In this document: positions 8,384 through 17,737 of the stretch, in pieces
Layout of the letters: every line of letters starts with the position of its first letter
Position numbering within the stretch: the first letter of the stretch is position 1
Position numbers and translations under genes: made by a program
Notes under the pieces: model-generated
Told to the model about the DNA's origin: nothing
Database searches by the model: none
The model's input: the letters and a program-made list of their open reading frames with translations, nothing else
Source of the DNA: Achromobacter sp. HZ34
Lineage (GTDB): Bacteria > Pseudomonadota > Gammaproteobacteria > Burkholderiales > Burkholderiaceae_B
Assembly (NCBI RefSeq): GCF_002209485.1
Contig: NZ_NJIX01000001.1
Location: forward strand, 1 to 64,000
Direction of reading: 5' to 3'
DNA: 64,000 nucleotides

Positions 8384-10538
8384 CAGGTCGATCGACTCGT
8401 GGCGCGTGGACCCGCGCTCGACGCATGACGACCCACTGCTGGAATGCCTGGTCGAACTGACCCGCATGCACGGCGTTCCGGCAACGCCGCAGGCGTTGTC
8501 CGCGGGCCTGCCGCTGGTGGATCAACGGCTAACACCAGCGCTGATAGCGCGTGCCGCGGCACGGGCACGCCTATCCGCGCGCGTGGTGCGGCGCCCCATC
8601 CAGGAGATTCCAACCGATATCCTGCCGGCCATCCTGCTGCTGCACGGCGAACGTGCCTGCCTGCTGCTGGAAGCGCGGGACAACGGCTATCTGATCAGCC
8701 ATCCCGAACTGGGTGGCGGTTCGATCGAGATTTCCGCGCAGGAACTGGCGGAAGACTATACGGGCATGGCCTGCTATGTCCGTCCGCAGTTCCGCTTCGA
8801 CGCCCGTTCGCCCGAGGTGTCCAAGGTGCGGGGCCGCCATTGGTTCTGGTCGGCCATCTTCGAAAACCGGCGCCTTTACCGGGACGCCATCGTCGCGGCG
8901 GTGCTGATCAACGTCTTCGCCATGGCCATGCCCTTGTTCACGATGAACGTGTACGACCGCGTGGTACCCAATAACGCGCTTGAAACGCTATGGGTGCTGG
9001 TGGTGGGCATTGCCGTCGTGGTCATCTTCAATACGATATTGACCACGGCGCGCTCGCACGTCATCGATAGCGCCAGCAAGCGGGTCGACATCAAGCTGTC
9101 GGCGCTGATCATGGAGCGGGTGCTGGATCTGCGCATGGAAGGGCGGCCGGTGTCGGTCGGCTCCTTCGCCGCCAACTTGCGGTCCTTCGAGTCCATTCGT
9201 GACTTCATCGCGTCGGCCAGTATCACGACGCTGGTGGACCTGCCTTTCGTCATCCTGTTCCTGGCGGTGCTGGCCTGGATTTCGCCCTGGATGCTGATTC
9301 CGCCTATCGTGGCCATCGTCCTGGTCGTGATGGTGTCGGTGGCCGCGCAGTTCCGTATGGAGTCGCTGACCATGGCGACCTATCAGGCGTCTTCCCAGCG
9401 CAATGCCACGCTGGTGGAAGCGTTGACCGGGTTCGAGACCGTCAAGACGCTCAATGCGCAGGGCACCATGCAGCGTAACTGGGAGCGTTCCACCGAGTAC
9501 ATCGCCAGCATCAGCAGCAAGCTGAAGCTGATCTCCAGCACTACCGTGGGCTTCGTCGGCGCCATGCAGCAGCTGGTGTCGGTCGCCACCGTGACCGTCG
9601 GGGTGTTCCTGGCCCATGATTCGGCGATCTCCATGGGGGGCATCATTGCTGCATCGATGATTTCCGGCCGCTGCCTGGTTCCGCTGGGCCAGGTCGCGGG
9701 CTTGATGATGCAGTACCAGAATGCCCGTACGTCGCTGGGCTCGATCGACAATTACATGAAGCTGCCGGTCGAACGGCCGGAGACCAGCGAATTCCTGCAT
9801 CGTCCGGTGTTCGCGGGCGCCATTGAATTCCGCAACGTGTCCTTCTCCTATCCGGGCGCGGCGCAGCCGGTGTTGAACAACGTCTCCTTCAAGCTGGCGC
9901 CCGGGGAAAAACTTGGCATCATCGGCCGCATCGGCTCGGGCAAGACGACGCTGGAAAAGCTGATCCTGGGCCTGTACCAACCCACCGAGGGTACCGTGCT
10001 GCTGGACGGCGTCGACACGCGCCAGATCGATCCCGCCGATCTGCGGCGGGCGATAGGCTACGTGCCCCAGGATCCGGTCCTGTTCTACGGCAGCCTCAAG
10101 CACAACATCGCCATGGGGGCGCCGTTTGCCGACGACGCCAGCATCATCGCCGCGGCGGACGTTGCCGGCGTGAGCGAGTTCGCCAATATCCACCCCGACG
10201 GTTTCGATATGCTGATCGGTGAGCGGGGCGAGTCGCTGTCAGGCGGGCAACGGCAATCCGTCGCGGTGGCGCGATCCCTGATCAACGATCCGCCGGTATT
10301 GCTGCTGGACGAACCCAGCAGCAATATGGACCACCAGAGCGAATCGCGGCTGCGGCAGCAACTGACGGCGGCCAGCGTCAACAAGACCATGCTGCTGATT
10401 ACGCATCGCACGGCCTTGCTCGACCTGGTCACACGCCTGATCGTCATCGATTCCGGACGCATCATGGCCGACGGCCCCAAGGACCAGGTCGTCGAAGCAT
10501 TGCGCACCGGCCGCGTCGTCAAGGGAGCCAGCGTATGA
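8361..10538 (+). CDS. lapB: Type I secretion ABC transporter, LapB-like (copy A)
   Basis: 725-aa inner-membrane exporter ATPase/permease. Residues about 15-140 are a C39-peptidase-like domain without the canonical catalytic context, as in RTX-adhesin exporters that bind but do not cut their substrate. The membrane domain spans about 165-440, with hydrophobic helices such as IVAAVLINVFAMAMPLF. The nucleotide-binding domain has Walker A GRIGSGKTT (about 523), signature LSGGQ (about 626), Walker B VLLLDEPSS (about 646) and switch His in ITHR (about 679). The ATG at 8361 is supported because the first residues (MKTD...DSWRVDPRSTHDDPLL) match copy B from its ATG. It overlaps the small gene upstream and the fusion-protein gene downstream (ATGA). 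Confidence 0.95.
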   Translation: MKTDRSFDRSIDSWRVDPRSTHDDPLLECLVELTRMHGVPATPQALSAGLPLVDQRLTPALIARAAARARLSARVVRRPIQEIPTDILPAILLLHGERACLLLEARDNGYLISHPELGGGSIEISAQELAEDYTGMACYVRPQFRFDARSPEVSKVRGRHWFWSAIFENRRLYRDAIVAAVLINVFAMAMPLFTMNVYDRVVPNNALETLWVLVVGIAVVVIFNTILTTARSHVIDSASKRVDIKLSALIMERVLDLRMEGRPVSVGSFAANLRSFESIRDFIASASITTLVDLPFVILFLAVLAWISPWMLIPPIVAIVLVVMVSVAAQFRMESLTMATYQASSQRNATLVEALTGFETVKTLNAQGTMQRNWERSTEYIASISSKLKLISSTTVGFVGAMQQLVSVATVTVGVFLAHDSAISMGGIIAASMISGRCLVPLGQVAGLMMQYQNARTSLGSIDNYMKLPVERPETSEFLHRPVFAGAIEFRNVSFSYPGAAQPVLNNVSFKLAPGEKLGIIGRIGSGKTTLEKLILGLYQPTEGTVLLDGVDTRQIDPADLRRAIGYVPQDPVLFYGSLKHNIAMGAPFADDASIIAAADVAGVSEFANIHPDGFDMLIGERGESLSGGQRQSVAVARSLINDPPVLLLDEPSSNMDHQSESRLRQQLTAASVNKTMLLITHRTALLDLVTRLIVIDSGRIMADGPKDQVVEALRTGRVVKGASV

Positions 10539-11983
10539 GCGCGACGCCTGCTCCGAACCCCAATCGGAATCCGCATCCGCAACAGGGCAGATCTTTCCTG
10601 GGCAGCCTGGTGCGCTTGCCGCGGACGTTCTTCGTCAAGCTGTTCGACCGCTTGCTGGACGGCGAGGAACGCGGCAAGCCGAAGGTTTCCTCCGGCTACG
10701 TCAACAGCGCCGAATGGGCGATCTACACGTCCGACGCGCGCGGCGCCCGGATACTGTTGTGGACATCACTGACGGTCGTCGGCATCCTCATCATATGGGC
10801 CATCTTCGGGCCCATCGATGAAGTGGTGCGCGGCGATGGCAAGGTGGTGCCTTCCCGCCAGGTGCAGATCATCCAGAGCCTGGATGGCGGCGTGGTCAAG
10901 GAGATCCTTGTCAAGCCCGGCCAGGATGTGGAGCCCGGCCAAGTCTTGCTAAGGATAGATCCGACGCGTTTCGCTTCCTCCCTGGGTGAAAACCAGGCGG
11001 AGTACCTGTCCCTGGAAGCCAAGGCCGCGCGCCTGACGGCACTGGCGACGGGCGAGCCCTTCAAGGTGCCGGACGACGTGCTGCAGAAATTGCCGCAAGC
11101 GGCCGAGGCCGAGCGCAATGCCTGGGTCCAGCGCACCAATGAACTGAACGCCACGGTGAGCGTGGCCCAGGAGCAGGTCAAGCAGCGCCAGCAGGAACTG
11201 CGCGAGACCCAGGCCAAGCGCGACCAGGCCGCGACGACGTGTTCGTTGACCTCGCGCGAACTGTCGGTGACGCGACCGCTGCTCAATAGCGGCGCCGTTT
11301 CCGAGGTCGACTTGCTGCGCCTGCAGCGGGACGTGGCGCGCAGCTGCGGCGACCAGAAGGCGGCGGAGGCGCAGATCGACCGCATCCAGGCGTCCATCCA
11401 GGAAGCGCTGAGCAAGACCAAGGAAGCCGAGCTGAATATTCGCAACCAGGCGCGTAGCGAACTGTCCGACACCAATACCAAGCTGCGGACCCTGGGCGAA
11501 ACCAAGTTGGCGCTGGACGACAAGGTCAAGCTGTCGGAAATCCGCTCGCCGGTGAAAGGCACGGTGAAGACCCTGTTGGCCAATACCGTCGGCGGCGTCG
11601 TGCAGCCCGGCAAGGACATCATCGAGATCGTGCCGACCGACGACTCGCTGCTATTGGAAGTGAAAGTGCAGCCGCGTGACATCGGCTTCCTGCATGCGCA
11701 ACAGAAGGCCGAAGTGAAGTTCACGGCTTACGACTACTCGATCTACGGCGGCCTGGAAGGCGTGGTGGAACAGATCGGTGCCGACACCACGACGGACGAA
11801 CGGGGCAACTCGTTCTACATCGTGCGGGTTCGGACGTCGAAGGCCGCGGTGGGCGACATGCATCTGCCCATCATTCCCGGCATGGTTGCCGAAGTGCATA
11901 TCCTGACGGGCAAGCGCACGGTTATGCAGTACCTGCTCAAACCTATCTTGCGTGCCAAAGAGAATGCTTTCACCGAACGCTGA
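10535..11983 (+). CDS. lapC: HlyD-family membrane fusion protein, LapC-like (copy A)
   Basis: 482-aa periplasmic adaptor linking the ABC exporter to the TolC-like channel. There is one membrane helix at about residues 68-90 (ILLWTSLTVVGILIIWAIF). A biotinyl-lipoyl-like half-motif follows (GDGKVVPSRQVQIIQSLDGG), then a long coiled-coil region (about 150-330, rich in Gln, Glu, Lys) and the C-terminal beta-barrel with SPVKGTVKTL and GMVAEVHILTGKRTV. The start codon overlaps the exporter stop (ATGA). The gene is strongly similar along its length to the copy at 20105. Confidence 0.94.
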   Translation: MSATPAPNPNRNPHPQQGRSFLGSLVRLPRTFFVKLFDRLLDGEERGKPKVSSGYVNSAEWAIYTSDARGARILLWTSLTVVGILIIWAIFGPIDEVVRGDGKVVPSRQVQIIQSLDGGVVKEILVKPGQDVEPGQVLLRIDPTRFASSLGENQAEYLSLEAKAARLTALATGEPFKVPDDVLQKLPQAAEAERNAWVQRTNELNATVSVAQEQVKQRQQELRETQAKRDQAATTCSLTSRELSVTRPLLNSGAVSEVDLLRLQRDVARSCGDQKAAEAQIDRIQASIQEALSKTKEAELNIRNQARSELSDTNTKLRTLGETKLALDDKVKLSEIRSPVKGTVKTLLANTVGGVVQPGKDIIEIVPTDDSLLLEVKVQPRDIGFLHAQQKAEVKFTAYDYSIYGGLEGVVEQIGADTTTDERGNSFYIVRVRTSKAAVGDMHLPIIPGMVAEVHILTGKRTVMQYLLKPILRAKENAFTER

Positions 11984-11990
11984 TGTAGCG

Positions 11991-12611
11991 ATGATTCCTG
12001 TTCTGTTAGTGACGCACGACGACCTGCTGTGGAAGTACTGGTCCAGCGTGGATGCGCGCCGGTGGGTGCCGGCACGCGCGCGTACGCTGGCCGAACTGGC
12101 GGGCTGGCGCGAACGCGGCCGTTCGCTGGTGGTGGTGGATGCCGATTTGCCCAGGCGGCCGGCGTGGACTTCCGAGCTATGGACCGAGGCCTTGGCGGAC
12201 CTGCGCGTGGTGGTTGCCAGCGCGCGGCCGCATGACGACCAGGGCGCCAAGGTGCTGGCGTCGGGCGCCGTCGGCTACTGCCATACCTATACCCCCATAC
12301 GATCGCTGGAGCAGATCCTGGATGTGGTCGATTCCGGGGAGATCTGGATGGGCCGGTCGCTGGTGACGCGCCTGCTGCGCCTGGTTGACACGCGCGCCAG
12401 CAAAGCCAGCCAGTGGCAGCCGGAAACGCTGACGGAGCGGGAAGAGGCCGTGGCGCAGCGCGCGGCCGTCGGCGAAGCGAACGTCGAGATCGCGGCGGCG
12501 CTGGGTATCACGGAACGTACCGTCAAGGCGCACCTGACATCGGTGTTCGACAAGCTGGGCGTGTCCGACCGTTTGCAACTGGCGCTCAAGGTGCACGGTA
12601 TCAGTCGCTGA
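11991..12611 (+). CDS. LuxR/NarL-type regulator embedded in secretion operon (copy A)
   Basis: 206-aa two-domain regulator. The N-terminal half resembles a receiver domain: acidic pair HDD near the start, and VVVDADLP giving a plausible phospho-acceptor Asp. The usual conserved Lys region is replaced by GAVGYCHTY, so phosphorylation by a standard kinase is doubtful. The C-terminal half is a LuxR helix-turn-helix (LTEREEAVAQ...GITERTVKAHLTSVFDKLGVSDR). ATG 11991 was chosen because it aligns with the start of copy B; an in-frame upstream start would overlap the fusion-protein gene. No histidine kinase gene is nearby. It probably controls adhesin or exporter expression, which is inferred from position only. 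Confidence 0.88.
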   Translation: MIPVLLVTHDDLLWKYWSSVDARRWVPARARTLAELAGWRERGRSLVVVDADLPRRPAWTSELWTEALADLRVVVASARPHDDQGAKVLASGAVGYCHTYTPIRSLEQILDVVDSGEIWMGRSLVTRLLRLVDTRASKASQWQPETLTEREEAVAQRAAVGEANVEIAAALGITERTVKAHLTSVFDKLGVSDRLQLALKVHGISR

Positions 12612-12694
12612 CCTGGATGGCGGCGGGCCGGGTCCGGGCCATGGCGGGGACGCCAGTCCTATGAAAGTGTGCGGCTCTACACTGCGTTTTCGCG

Positions 12695-13378
12695 ATGCCA
12701 CGATCCTTACGCCTGCGAGTCTCTTTCGCCTTGTGCTGGATGGCCTTGCTCTGCCTGGTCTGCGGCGGGGGAATGAGTGTTGCGCTGGAGCTGGACAGCC
12801 ACAAGCTGGAAAGCGAGGCGGCCAGCCGGTATGGCGCCAAGGGCAGCGCAAGAGTCGGCGCCTGGCTGCAGCTGCTGCAGGCCGACCGGGCCATGGCCGA
12901 GGCGGACAAGCTGGCCAGCATCAACGATTTCTGGAATCGCAACGTGGCACAGGCCGACGACCAGACCGTCTGGGGGACCGCGGATTACTGGGCGACGCCG
13001 CTGGAAGCGCTGGGCAAGGGCGCCGGCGATTGCGAGGACTTCGTCATCGGCAAGTATTTCTCCCTGATCAAGCTGGGTGTGCCGACCAGCAAGCTGCGCT
13101 TCGTCTACGTGCGGGCACGCGTGGGTGGCCCCCAAAGCACTGAGCAGGTGGCGCATATGGTGCTGGGCTATTACCCGGCCCCCGAAGCCATGCCCCTGGT
13201 GCTGGACAGCCTGGTGTCCGGCATCTTGCCGGCCTCGCAACGGCGCGACCTGGTACCCATCTTCAGTTTCAATGCCGAAGGCGTCTACGTCGACGGCAAG
13301 CAAGCCGCACCGGTCGACCGTATCGGACGCTGGCGCAATCTGCTGCAGCGCATGGAGCGCGAAGGCATCCAACAGTAG
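12695..13378 (+). CDS. lapG: LapG-type periplasmic cysteine protease (copy A)
   Basis: 227-aa bacterial transglutaminase-like cysteine protease. In the known system it cuts the adhesin N-terminus after an Ala and releases the adhesin from the cell surface; LapD holds it inactive when c-di-GMP is high. The catalytic triad is visible as Cys113 (GAGDCEDF), His154 (VAHMVLGYY) and Asp171 (PLVLDSLV). Residues 1-30 form a hydrophobic export signal (FALCWMALLCLVC). The length fits LapG. In copy A it follows the LuxR gene directly after an 83-bp gap, the place where copy B carries the adhesin gene. lapD begins 18 nt downstream. Confidence 0.95.
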   Translation: MPRSLRLRVSFALCWMALLCLVCGGGMSVALELDSHKLESEAASRYGAKGSARVGAWLQLLQADRAMAEADKLASINDFWNRNVAQADDQTVWGTADYWATPLEALGKGAGDCEDFVIGKYFSLIKLGVPTSKLRFVYVRARVGGPQSTEQVAHMVLGYYPAPEAMPLVLDSLVSGILPASQRRDLVPIFSFNAEGVYVDGKQAAPVDRIGRWRNLLQRMEREGIQQ

Positions 13379-13396
13379 GCCCGCGGAAAGCGAACC

Positions 13397-15379
13397 ATGT
13401 CCATACTTCGACAACTTCTTTTGAGCATCACGCTGGCCATCGTCATCATCCTGCTGGGGACGCTGGCCTTGAGCGTGACCGCCGCGCGCGACTATCTTTC
13501 GGGGCAGTTGCAGGTGCAGAGCAACGATGCGGCGGTATCGCTGGCGTTGTCGCTGTCACAGCCCGCGAACAGCGACCGCATCACGCAGGAATTGCTGCTG
13601 TCGGCCCTGTTCGATGGGGGGCACTTTTCCCTGGTGAAGCTGACGGATCCGGAAGGTAAAGTCATCATCCAGCGTGCGTCGGCCGCCACGGCCGCAGTGC
13701 CGGGCTGGTTCCAGCGCCTGGTGCCGCTGTCGGCCAAGTCGGCCACCCATGTGGTGACGGACGGCTGGCGGCAGCTCGGCGAGGTCACGCTGACCGCGAC
13801 CGATGTCTACGCCTGGGAAACCCTGTGGGAAAGCAGCCTGCGCATGATCCTGCTGGTGGTGAGCGCCGGCGTGCTGTGGGCGCTGTTTGCCTTTGCGCTG
13901 GTGCGTTGGATCCAGAAGCGCCTGTTGGGCGAGGTAGGCGATCAGTTGCGTGCGATCGGGCGCGGGCAGTGGGGCCAGCACCTGGCGCCGCGCGTACCGG
14001 AATTGAGCGGCATCACCGAGGCGCTGAACCAGACGCGTGAACAGCTGCGCGCCAGTGCGGATGAGCAGAATGCCAAGATCGAATCTTTGCAGATCGAAGT
14101 CAACCAGGACCCGGTGACGGGCTTGGCCAATCGCAAATACTTTATCAACGAGTTCCGGCGCGAACTGGATGGGGATACCGCGAATACCGCGCCCACCCCT
14201 TCGGATGCCGCGATGCCAGGCGGCCATGTCCTGGTGTTTCGTCAGCGCGATCTGGGGGCGATCAACCGCCACATGCCGCGCGACTTCGTCGATCAATGGC
14301 TGCGCACGCTGGTGGATCGCCTGCGGGCCATGCTGGCCGGCATGCAGGTAAACGCGCCGGTGCTGGCGCGCTTGAATGGCTCGGACTTCGCGTTGCTGTT
14401 GCCGCATTGCTCCGCGCCCAAAGCCATCATGGTGGCCGAACGCCTGCGCGCGGAGCTGCGCACGGCGCGCATACCGGTGGGCGAGGGCGGTTTGTGCCGC
14501 TGGGTGCAGGCGTTGGCGGACTACGCGCCGGGCGCCCAGGTCGGCGATCTGTTGGGCCGGCTGGATTACGCCCTGATGCGGGGAGAAAGTGCAGGCGACG
14601 ACCATGTGCAGCTGACGTCGGACGATGAACCGGTGTTGTCGGCCAATAGCGAGTCGTCATGGCGCCAGATCATCACCGCGGGTATCGAGCGGGAGCGTTT
14701 CACGCTGTCGCTGCAACCGCTGTCCTATATAGATGGGCAAGTGCTGCGGCAGGAAGCCACGCTGATGCTGCATAGCGTGGATGCCTCCGAACCGATTCCG
14801 GCGCGGCTGTTCATCCCGGCGGCGATACGCCTGGATCTGGCCGCGGATTGCGATATGCAGGCCGTGCGCCTGGCCCTGGATTGGCTGGAAAAGAATCCAG
14901 GTGAATTGACGGTGCGCTTGTCGATGGCGTCATTGGGACATCAGGATTTCCTGGCGCAGCTGGAGCGCCTCGTGTCCGGGCGGCCGGGCCAGGCCAGCCG
15001 GCTGATCGCCGAAGTCGACGCGCACGCCTTGGTCGAACGCCACGCCGATGTGGTGGCGCTGAGCCGGATCGGTGTGATGACGCGCATGCGGGTGGGTGTG
15101 CGGCGCCTGGCGCAGCAGTTCAACGCCTTGAGCCAGCTGCATGATCTGCAACTCGCCTACGTGAAGCTGGGCGGCGGTTTTGTCGGCGGCATGGCGCACA
15201 GCATAGGCAGCCAGCAGTTGACGGTGTCGGTGCTGGAGACGGCGCGTGCATTGAATATCGCCGTCTACGCCGAGGACGTACCCGACAGCGTGACGCGCAA
15301 TATCCTGGCCAATCTGGGGATCACCATCATGAGCGGTCCGGGGGTGGACTTATCGCGCGGCACAGGGACGATGACCTGA
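13397..15379 (+). CDS. lapD: LapD-type c-di-GMP receptor, degenerate GGDEF-EAL (copy A)
   Basis: 660-aa inner-membrane protein with the LapD layout: TM helix (about 8-30), periplasmic LapG-binding domain (about 31-150), second TM helix (about 152-174), HAMP linker, GGDEF domain and EAL domain. The GGDEF signature is degenerate (NGSDF, about residues 327-331) and the EAL signature reads EATLML (about 452). It is therefore expected to bind c-di-GMP rather than make or degrade it. In the family, ligand binding lets the periplasmic domain sequester LapG. It is the last gene of the A operon. A Trp-containing DGWRQLGEV segment lies in the periplasmic domain, where family members use a Trp loop to hold LapG. 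Confidence 0.94.
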   Translation: MSILRQLLLSITLAIVIILLGTLALSVTAARDYLSGQLQVQSNDAAVSLALSLSQPANSDRITQELLLSALFDGGHFSLVKLTDPEGKVIIQRASAATAAVPGWFQRLVPLSAKSATHVVTDGWRQLGEVTLTATDVYAWETLWESSLRMILLVVSAGVLWALFAFALVRWIQKRLLGEVGDQLRAIGRGQWGQHLAPRVPELSGITEALNQTREQLRASADEQNAKIESLQIEVNQDPVTGLANRKYFINEFRRELDGDTANTAPTPSDAAMPGGHVLVFRQRDLGAINRHMPRDFVDQWLRTLVDRLRAMLAGMQVNAPVLARLNGSDFALLLPHCSAPKAIMVAERLRAELRTARIPVGEGGLCRWVQALADYAPGAQVGDLLGRLDYALMRGESAGDDHVQLTSDDEPVLSANSESSWRQIITAGIERERFTLSLQPLSYIDGQVLRQEATLMLHSVDASEPIPARLFIPAAIRLDLAADCDMQAVRLALDWLEKNPGELTVRLSMASLGHQDFLAQLERLVSGRPGQASRLIAEVDAHALVERHADVVALSRIGVMTRMRVGVRRLAQQFNALSQLHDLQLAYVKLGGGFVGGMAHSIGSQQLTVSVLETARALNIAVYAEDVPDSVTRNILANLGITIMSGPGVDLSRGTGTMT

Positions 15380-15666
15380 AAAAAAACCGGTCCCTGACGG
15401 TCTGCCGATTACTATTTTTGTAACATCAATGGGAAGAATATTTGCTCATCCATAAGCAGGATGGCCAACCCGGCTCATATCTGCACTTGATGCGTCTGTT
15501 TGGTATGCAGCACTGGAATCCTGAGGAATATTTTGTAATCCACAGTTTTTGCCAGTTCTCGTAACTGTGAACAGAATTAAGTCTAATTGATTCAGCAAAA
15601 AATGAAATCTAAGAGACGGCTGATCAATTTCCTGCAAATAACCGTTATTTAAGCTCGAACGGCGGT

Positions 15667-15686
15667 CGCAACAGCAAATTGTTGCG
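15667..15686. promoter_or_regulatory. Inverted repeat CGCAACA-N6-TGTTGCG
   Basis: A perfect 7+7 bp inverted repeat with a 6-bp spacer lies about 280 bp upstream of the operon B start. Its symmetry suits a dimeric DNA-binding protein. The LuxR-type regulators in these operons are candidates, but nothing in the sequence proves the pairing. Confidence 0.35.
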
Positions 15687-15757
15687 TTCGCTGTCGGCCG
15701 TGCTTTCGCTTGAATTTCGGAAAAAGCCAGCGAATCTTCAGAAGAGTGTGAAGAAAT

Positions 15758-15779
15758 GAAACGCAATAATGTGCGTTTC
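15758..15779. promoter_or_regulatory. Inverted repeat GAAACGCA-N6-TGCGTTTC
   Basis: A perfect 8+8 bp inverted repeat with a 6-nt spacer lies about 190 bp before the tolC-like start of copy B. It could be an operator or a 5' UTR hairpin. No T-run follows, so it is unlikely to be an intrinsic terminator. Confidence 0.35.
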
Positions 15780-15967
15780 TTCGCAGTTGATGCGTCCCCA
15801 TCCTGGCCCCACAATCCCGCCCCACTGCTCGCCCGGGTTCCCATCACTCGTTTGGACTAAGAAAAATTACGCATTCCAGACGATCAGGACACACGCCTGA
15901 ATGTTGCCAGAGGGAATTCAGTCGTTACTTAAGTCACGTTTTGTTTTTTGGCTATTCAGGGAATGTC

Positions 15968-17731
15968 ATGTCTTCTTTTCGTCTGAAATCCTCGGTGGCA
16001 CTGGCTGTCATGGCGCTGTCCGGCGTAGCGGTCGCGCAGCACGCACCCATCCCGGCAGGTCAACCTGGTGCCGCGAAGCCGGCCACCTGGATGAACTTCA
16101 ATAAGGCGACCCCACCGGCGGTTGCCAAGCCCGCACCGGCCGTGGCGCAAGCCGCGCCCGTCGCCACTCAGCCTGCGCCCGCCGTTTCACCGGTCAAGCC
16201 GGCCGCGCCCGCTGTCGCGCAGGCCAAGCCGGTCACGCCGCCCGCGGCACCTGCGAAGGCGCCCGCGACCGCACCTGCGCCTGCGACCGCCTCCGTATCG
16301 TCGGCCAATGGCGGCACCACGATTTATCAGGTCGTCGAGCAGACTTTGCTCAGCAACCCGGAAATCCAGGCGCGCTACCACGACTTCCGCGCGACGCTCG
16401 AAGGCCAGAACGTGGCTCGCGCCGGTTTCCTGCCGCAGGTCAACGCCCAGGGCTACTACGGCCACGAATGGCAGAACCATCTGCCCGGCGATGACTCTTC
16501 GCAGAACTGGAAGCGCCCCGGCTACAACCTGGAACTGCGCCAGTTGCTGTTCGATGGCTTCAAGACCAGCAGCGACGTCAAGCAGGCCGGTTTCGAAAAG
16601 CTGTCGCGCTTCTATGACCTGCTGTCCACCAGCGACGACATGGCCATGACCGCCGTGCAGGCCTATGTCGACCTGCAGCGCTATCGCGACCTGGAACTGC
16701 TGGCTCGCACCAACTATCGTCTGCACGAAGAAACGCTCAAGCAGATCCGCGAACGGGCGGATTCCGGTGTTGGCCGGCGCGTCGACATGGAACAGGCCGG
16801 TGGCCGCCTGTCGCTGGCGCAAACCAACCTGATGACGGAAAGCGCCAACCTGAACGACGTGACGTCGCGCTTCCGCCGCGTCACCGGCATGAGCGCGCCG
16901 ACCACGCTGGCCGCCACGCCCAAGGTGGACGAGAAGCTGCCGAACAAGCCGTCGAACTTCGACGACTCCCTGCGCAGCAATCCCAGCATCCTGTCCAAGC
17001 AGGCTCTGCTGCAAGCCGCCGACGCGGGCAACCAATCGGCCAAGGGTGCGTTCTCGCCCAAATTCGAATTCGTGGCGTCCTCGGGTACCGACACCTCGCA
17101 GCCAGGCAGCGACTACCGCAACGTGCGCAGCTCCAACGTGCAGGTCATGATGACCTACAACCTGTACCGTGGCGGCGGCGACTCGGCGCGAATTCGCCAG
17201 ACCGCCGAGCAGGGCTACGCCGCGCGCGACGTGCGCGACTACACCTGCCGCAACGTGCAGCAGGACCTGGCCGTGGCCTGGAACAACATCATCCACCTGC
17301 GCCAATCGCTGCCTTACCTGCGTGACCACGAAGTGGCCACCACCAAGGTGCGCGATGCCTATCGCCAGCAATTCCAGATCGGCCAGCGCACGCTGCTCGA
17401 CCTGCTGGACACGGAAAACGAACTGTTCGAATCGCGCCGTTCGCTGACCAATGCGCTGTACGACCTGCAGACCGCCCAGTTCCGCTGGCTGGCCCTGTCG
17501 CACAAACTGCTGCCGGCACTGGGCATCCGTGCGGCCAAGGACGAAACGCCGGAAGAGAACGGCAAGCTGGCCATGACCGACGACATCATCAAGACCTGCA
17601 ACTCGACGGTCGCTGACGAAAGCCGCCTGGACCCGGTCAAGGTCCAGTACGGCAGCGGCAACGCACCGCCCGAGTTCGTGCCTGCCAACGCCGATGGCGG
17701 CAGGAACGCCCCGGCCGGCGGCAAGTGGTGA
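15968..17731 (+). CDS. lapE: TolC-family outer membrane channel with Pro/Ala-rich N-terminal insert (copy B)
   Basis: 587-aa TolC/LapE-type outer membrane channel and first gene of operon B. ATG 15968 follows AGGGAA and gives a standard signal peptide ending VAVAQ at residue 24. Residues about 25-113 are a low-complexity Pro/Ala/Val/Lys segment (repeats such as KPAPAVAQ and KPAAPAVAQ) that copy A lacks almost completely. The OEP domain starts near residue 115 (VVEQTLLSNPEIQARYHDF) and closely matches copy A to the end. The insert lies on the periplasmic side of the mature N-terminus and might span or bind cell wall, which is a guess. Confidence 0.92.
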   Translation: MSSFRLKSSVALAVMALSGVAVAQHAPIPAGQPGAAKPATWMNFNKATPPAVAKPAPAVAQAAPVATQPAPAVSPVKPAAPAVAQAKPVTPPAAPAKAPATAPAPATASVSSANGGTTIYQVVEQTLLSNPEIQARYHDFRATLEGQNVARAGFLPQVNAQGYYGHEWQNHLPGDDSSQNWKRPGYNLELRQLLFDGFKTSSDVKQAGFEKLSRFYDLLSTSDDMAMTAVQAYVDLQRYRDLELLARTNYRLHEETLKQIRERADSGVGRRVDMEQAGGRLSLAQTNLMTESANLNDVTSRFRRVTGMSAPTTLAATPKVDEKLPNKPSNFDDSLRSNPSILSKQALLQAADAGNQSAKGAFSPKFEFVASSGTDTSQPGSDYRNVRSSNVQVMMTYNLYRGGGDSARIRQTAEQGYAARDVRDYTCRNVQQDLAVAWNNIIHLRQSLPYLRDHEVATTKVRDAYRQQFQIGQRTLLDLLDTENELFESRRSLTNALYDLQTAQFRWLALSHKLLPALGIRAAKDETPEENGKLAMTDDIIKTCNSTVADESRLDPVKVQYGSGNAPPEFVPANADGGRNAPAGGKW

Positions 17732-17737
17732 TTCATC

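Larger units (their letters stand above)
15380..15967. other. AT-rich 588-bp regulatory region upstream of operon B
   Basis: The longest non-coding stretch in the window, clearly richer in A+T than the flanking genes. It separates lapD copy A from the tolC-like gene of copy B and must carry the operon B promoter. Two perfect inverted repeats are listed separately. A 133-codon open frame on the minus strand (15446-15847) has no recognisable content and is not called. No clear terminator for lapD copy A is seen, so read-through is possible. Confidence 0.5.

Noticed and set aside
15446-15847. 133-codon minus-strand frame in the AT-rich leader
   Set aside because: It has no Shine-Dalgarno sequence, no recognisable domain and an odd composition. 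It overlaps the inverted repeats expected to be regulatory.
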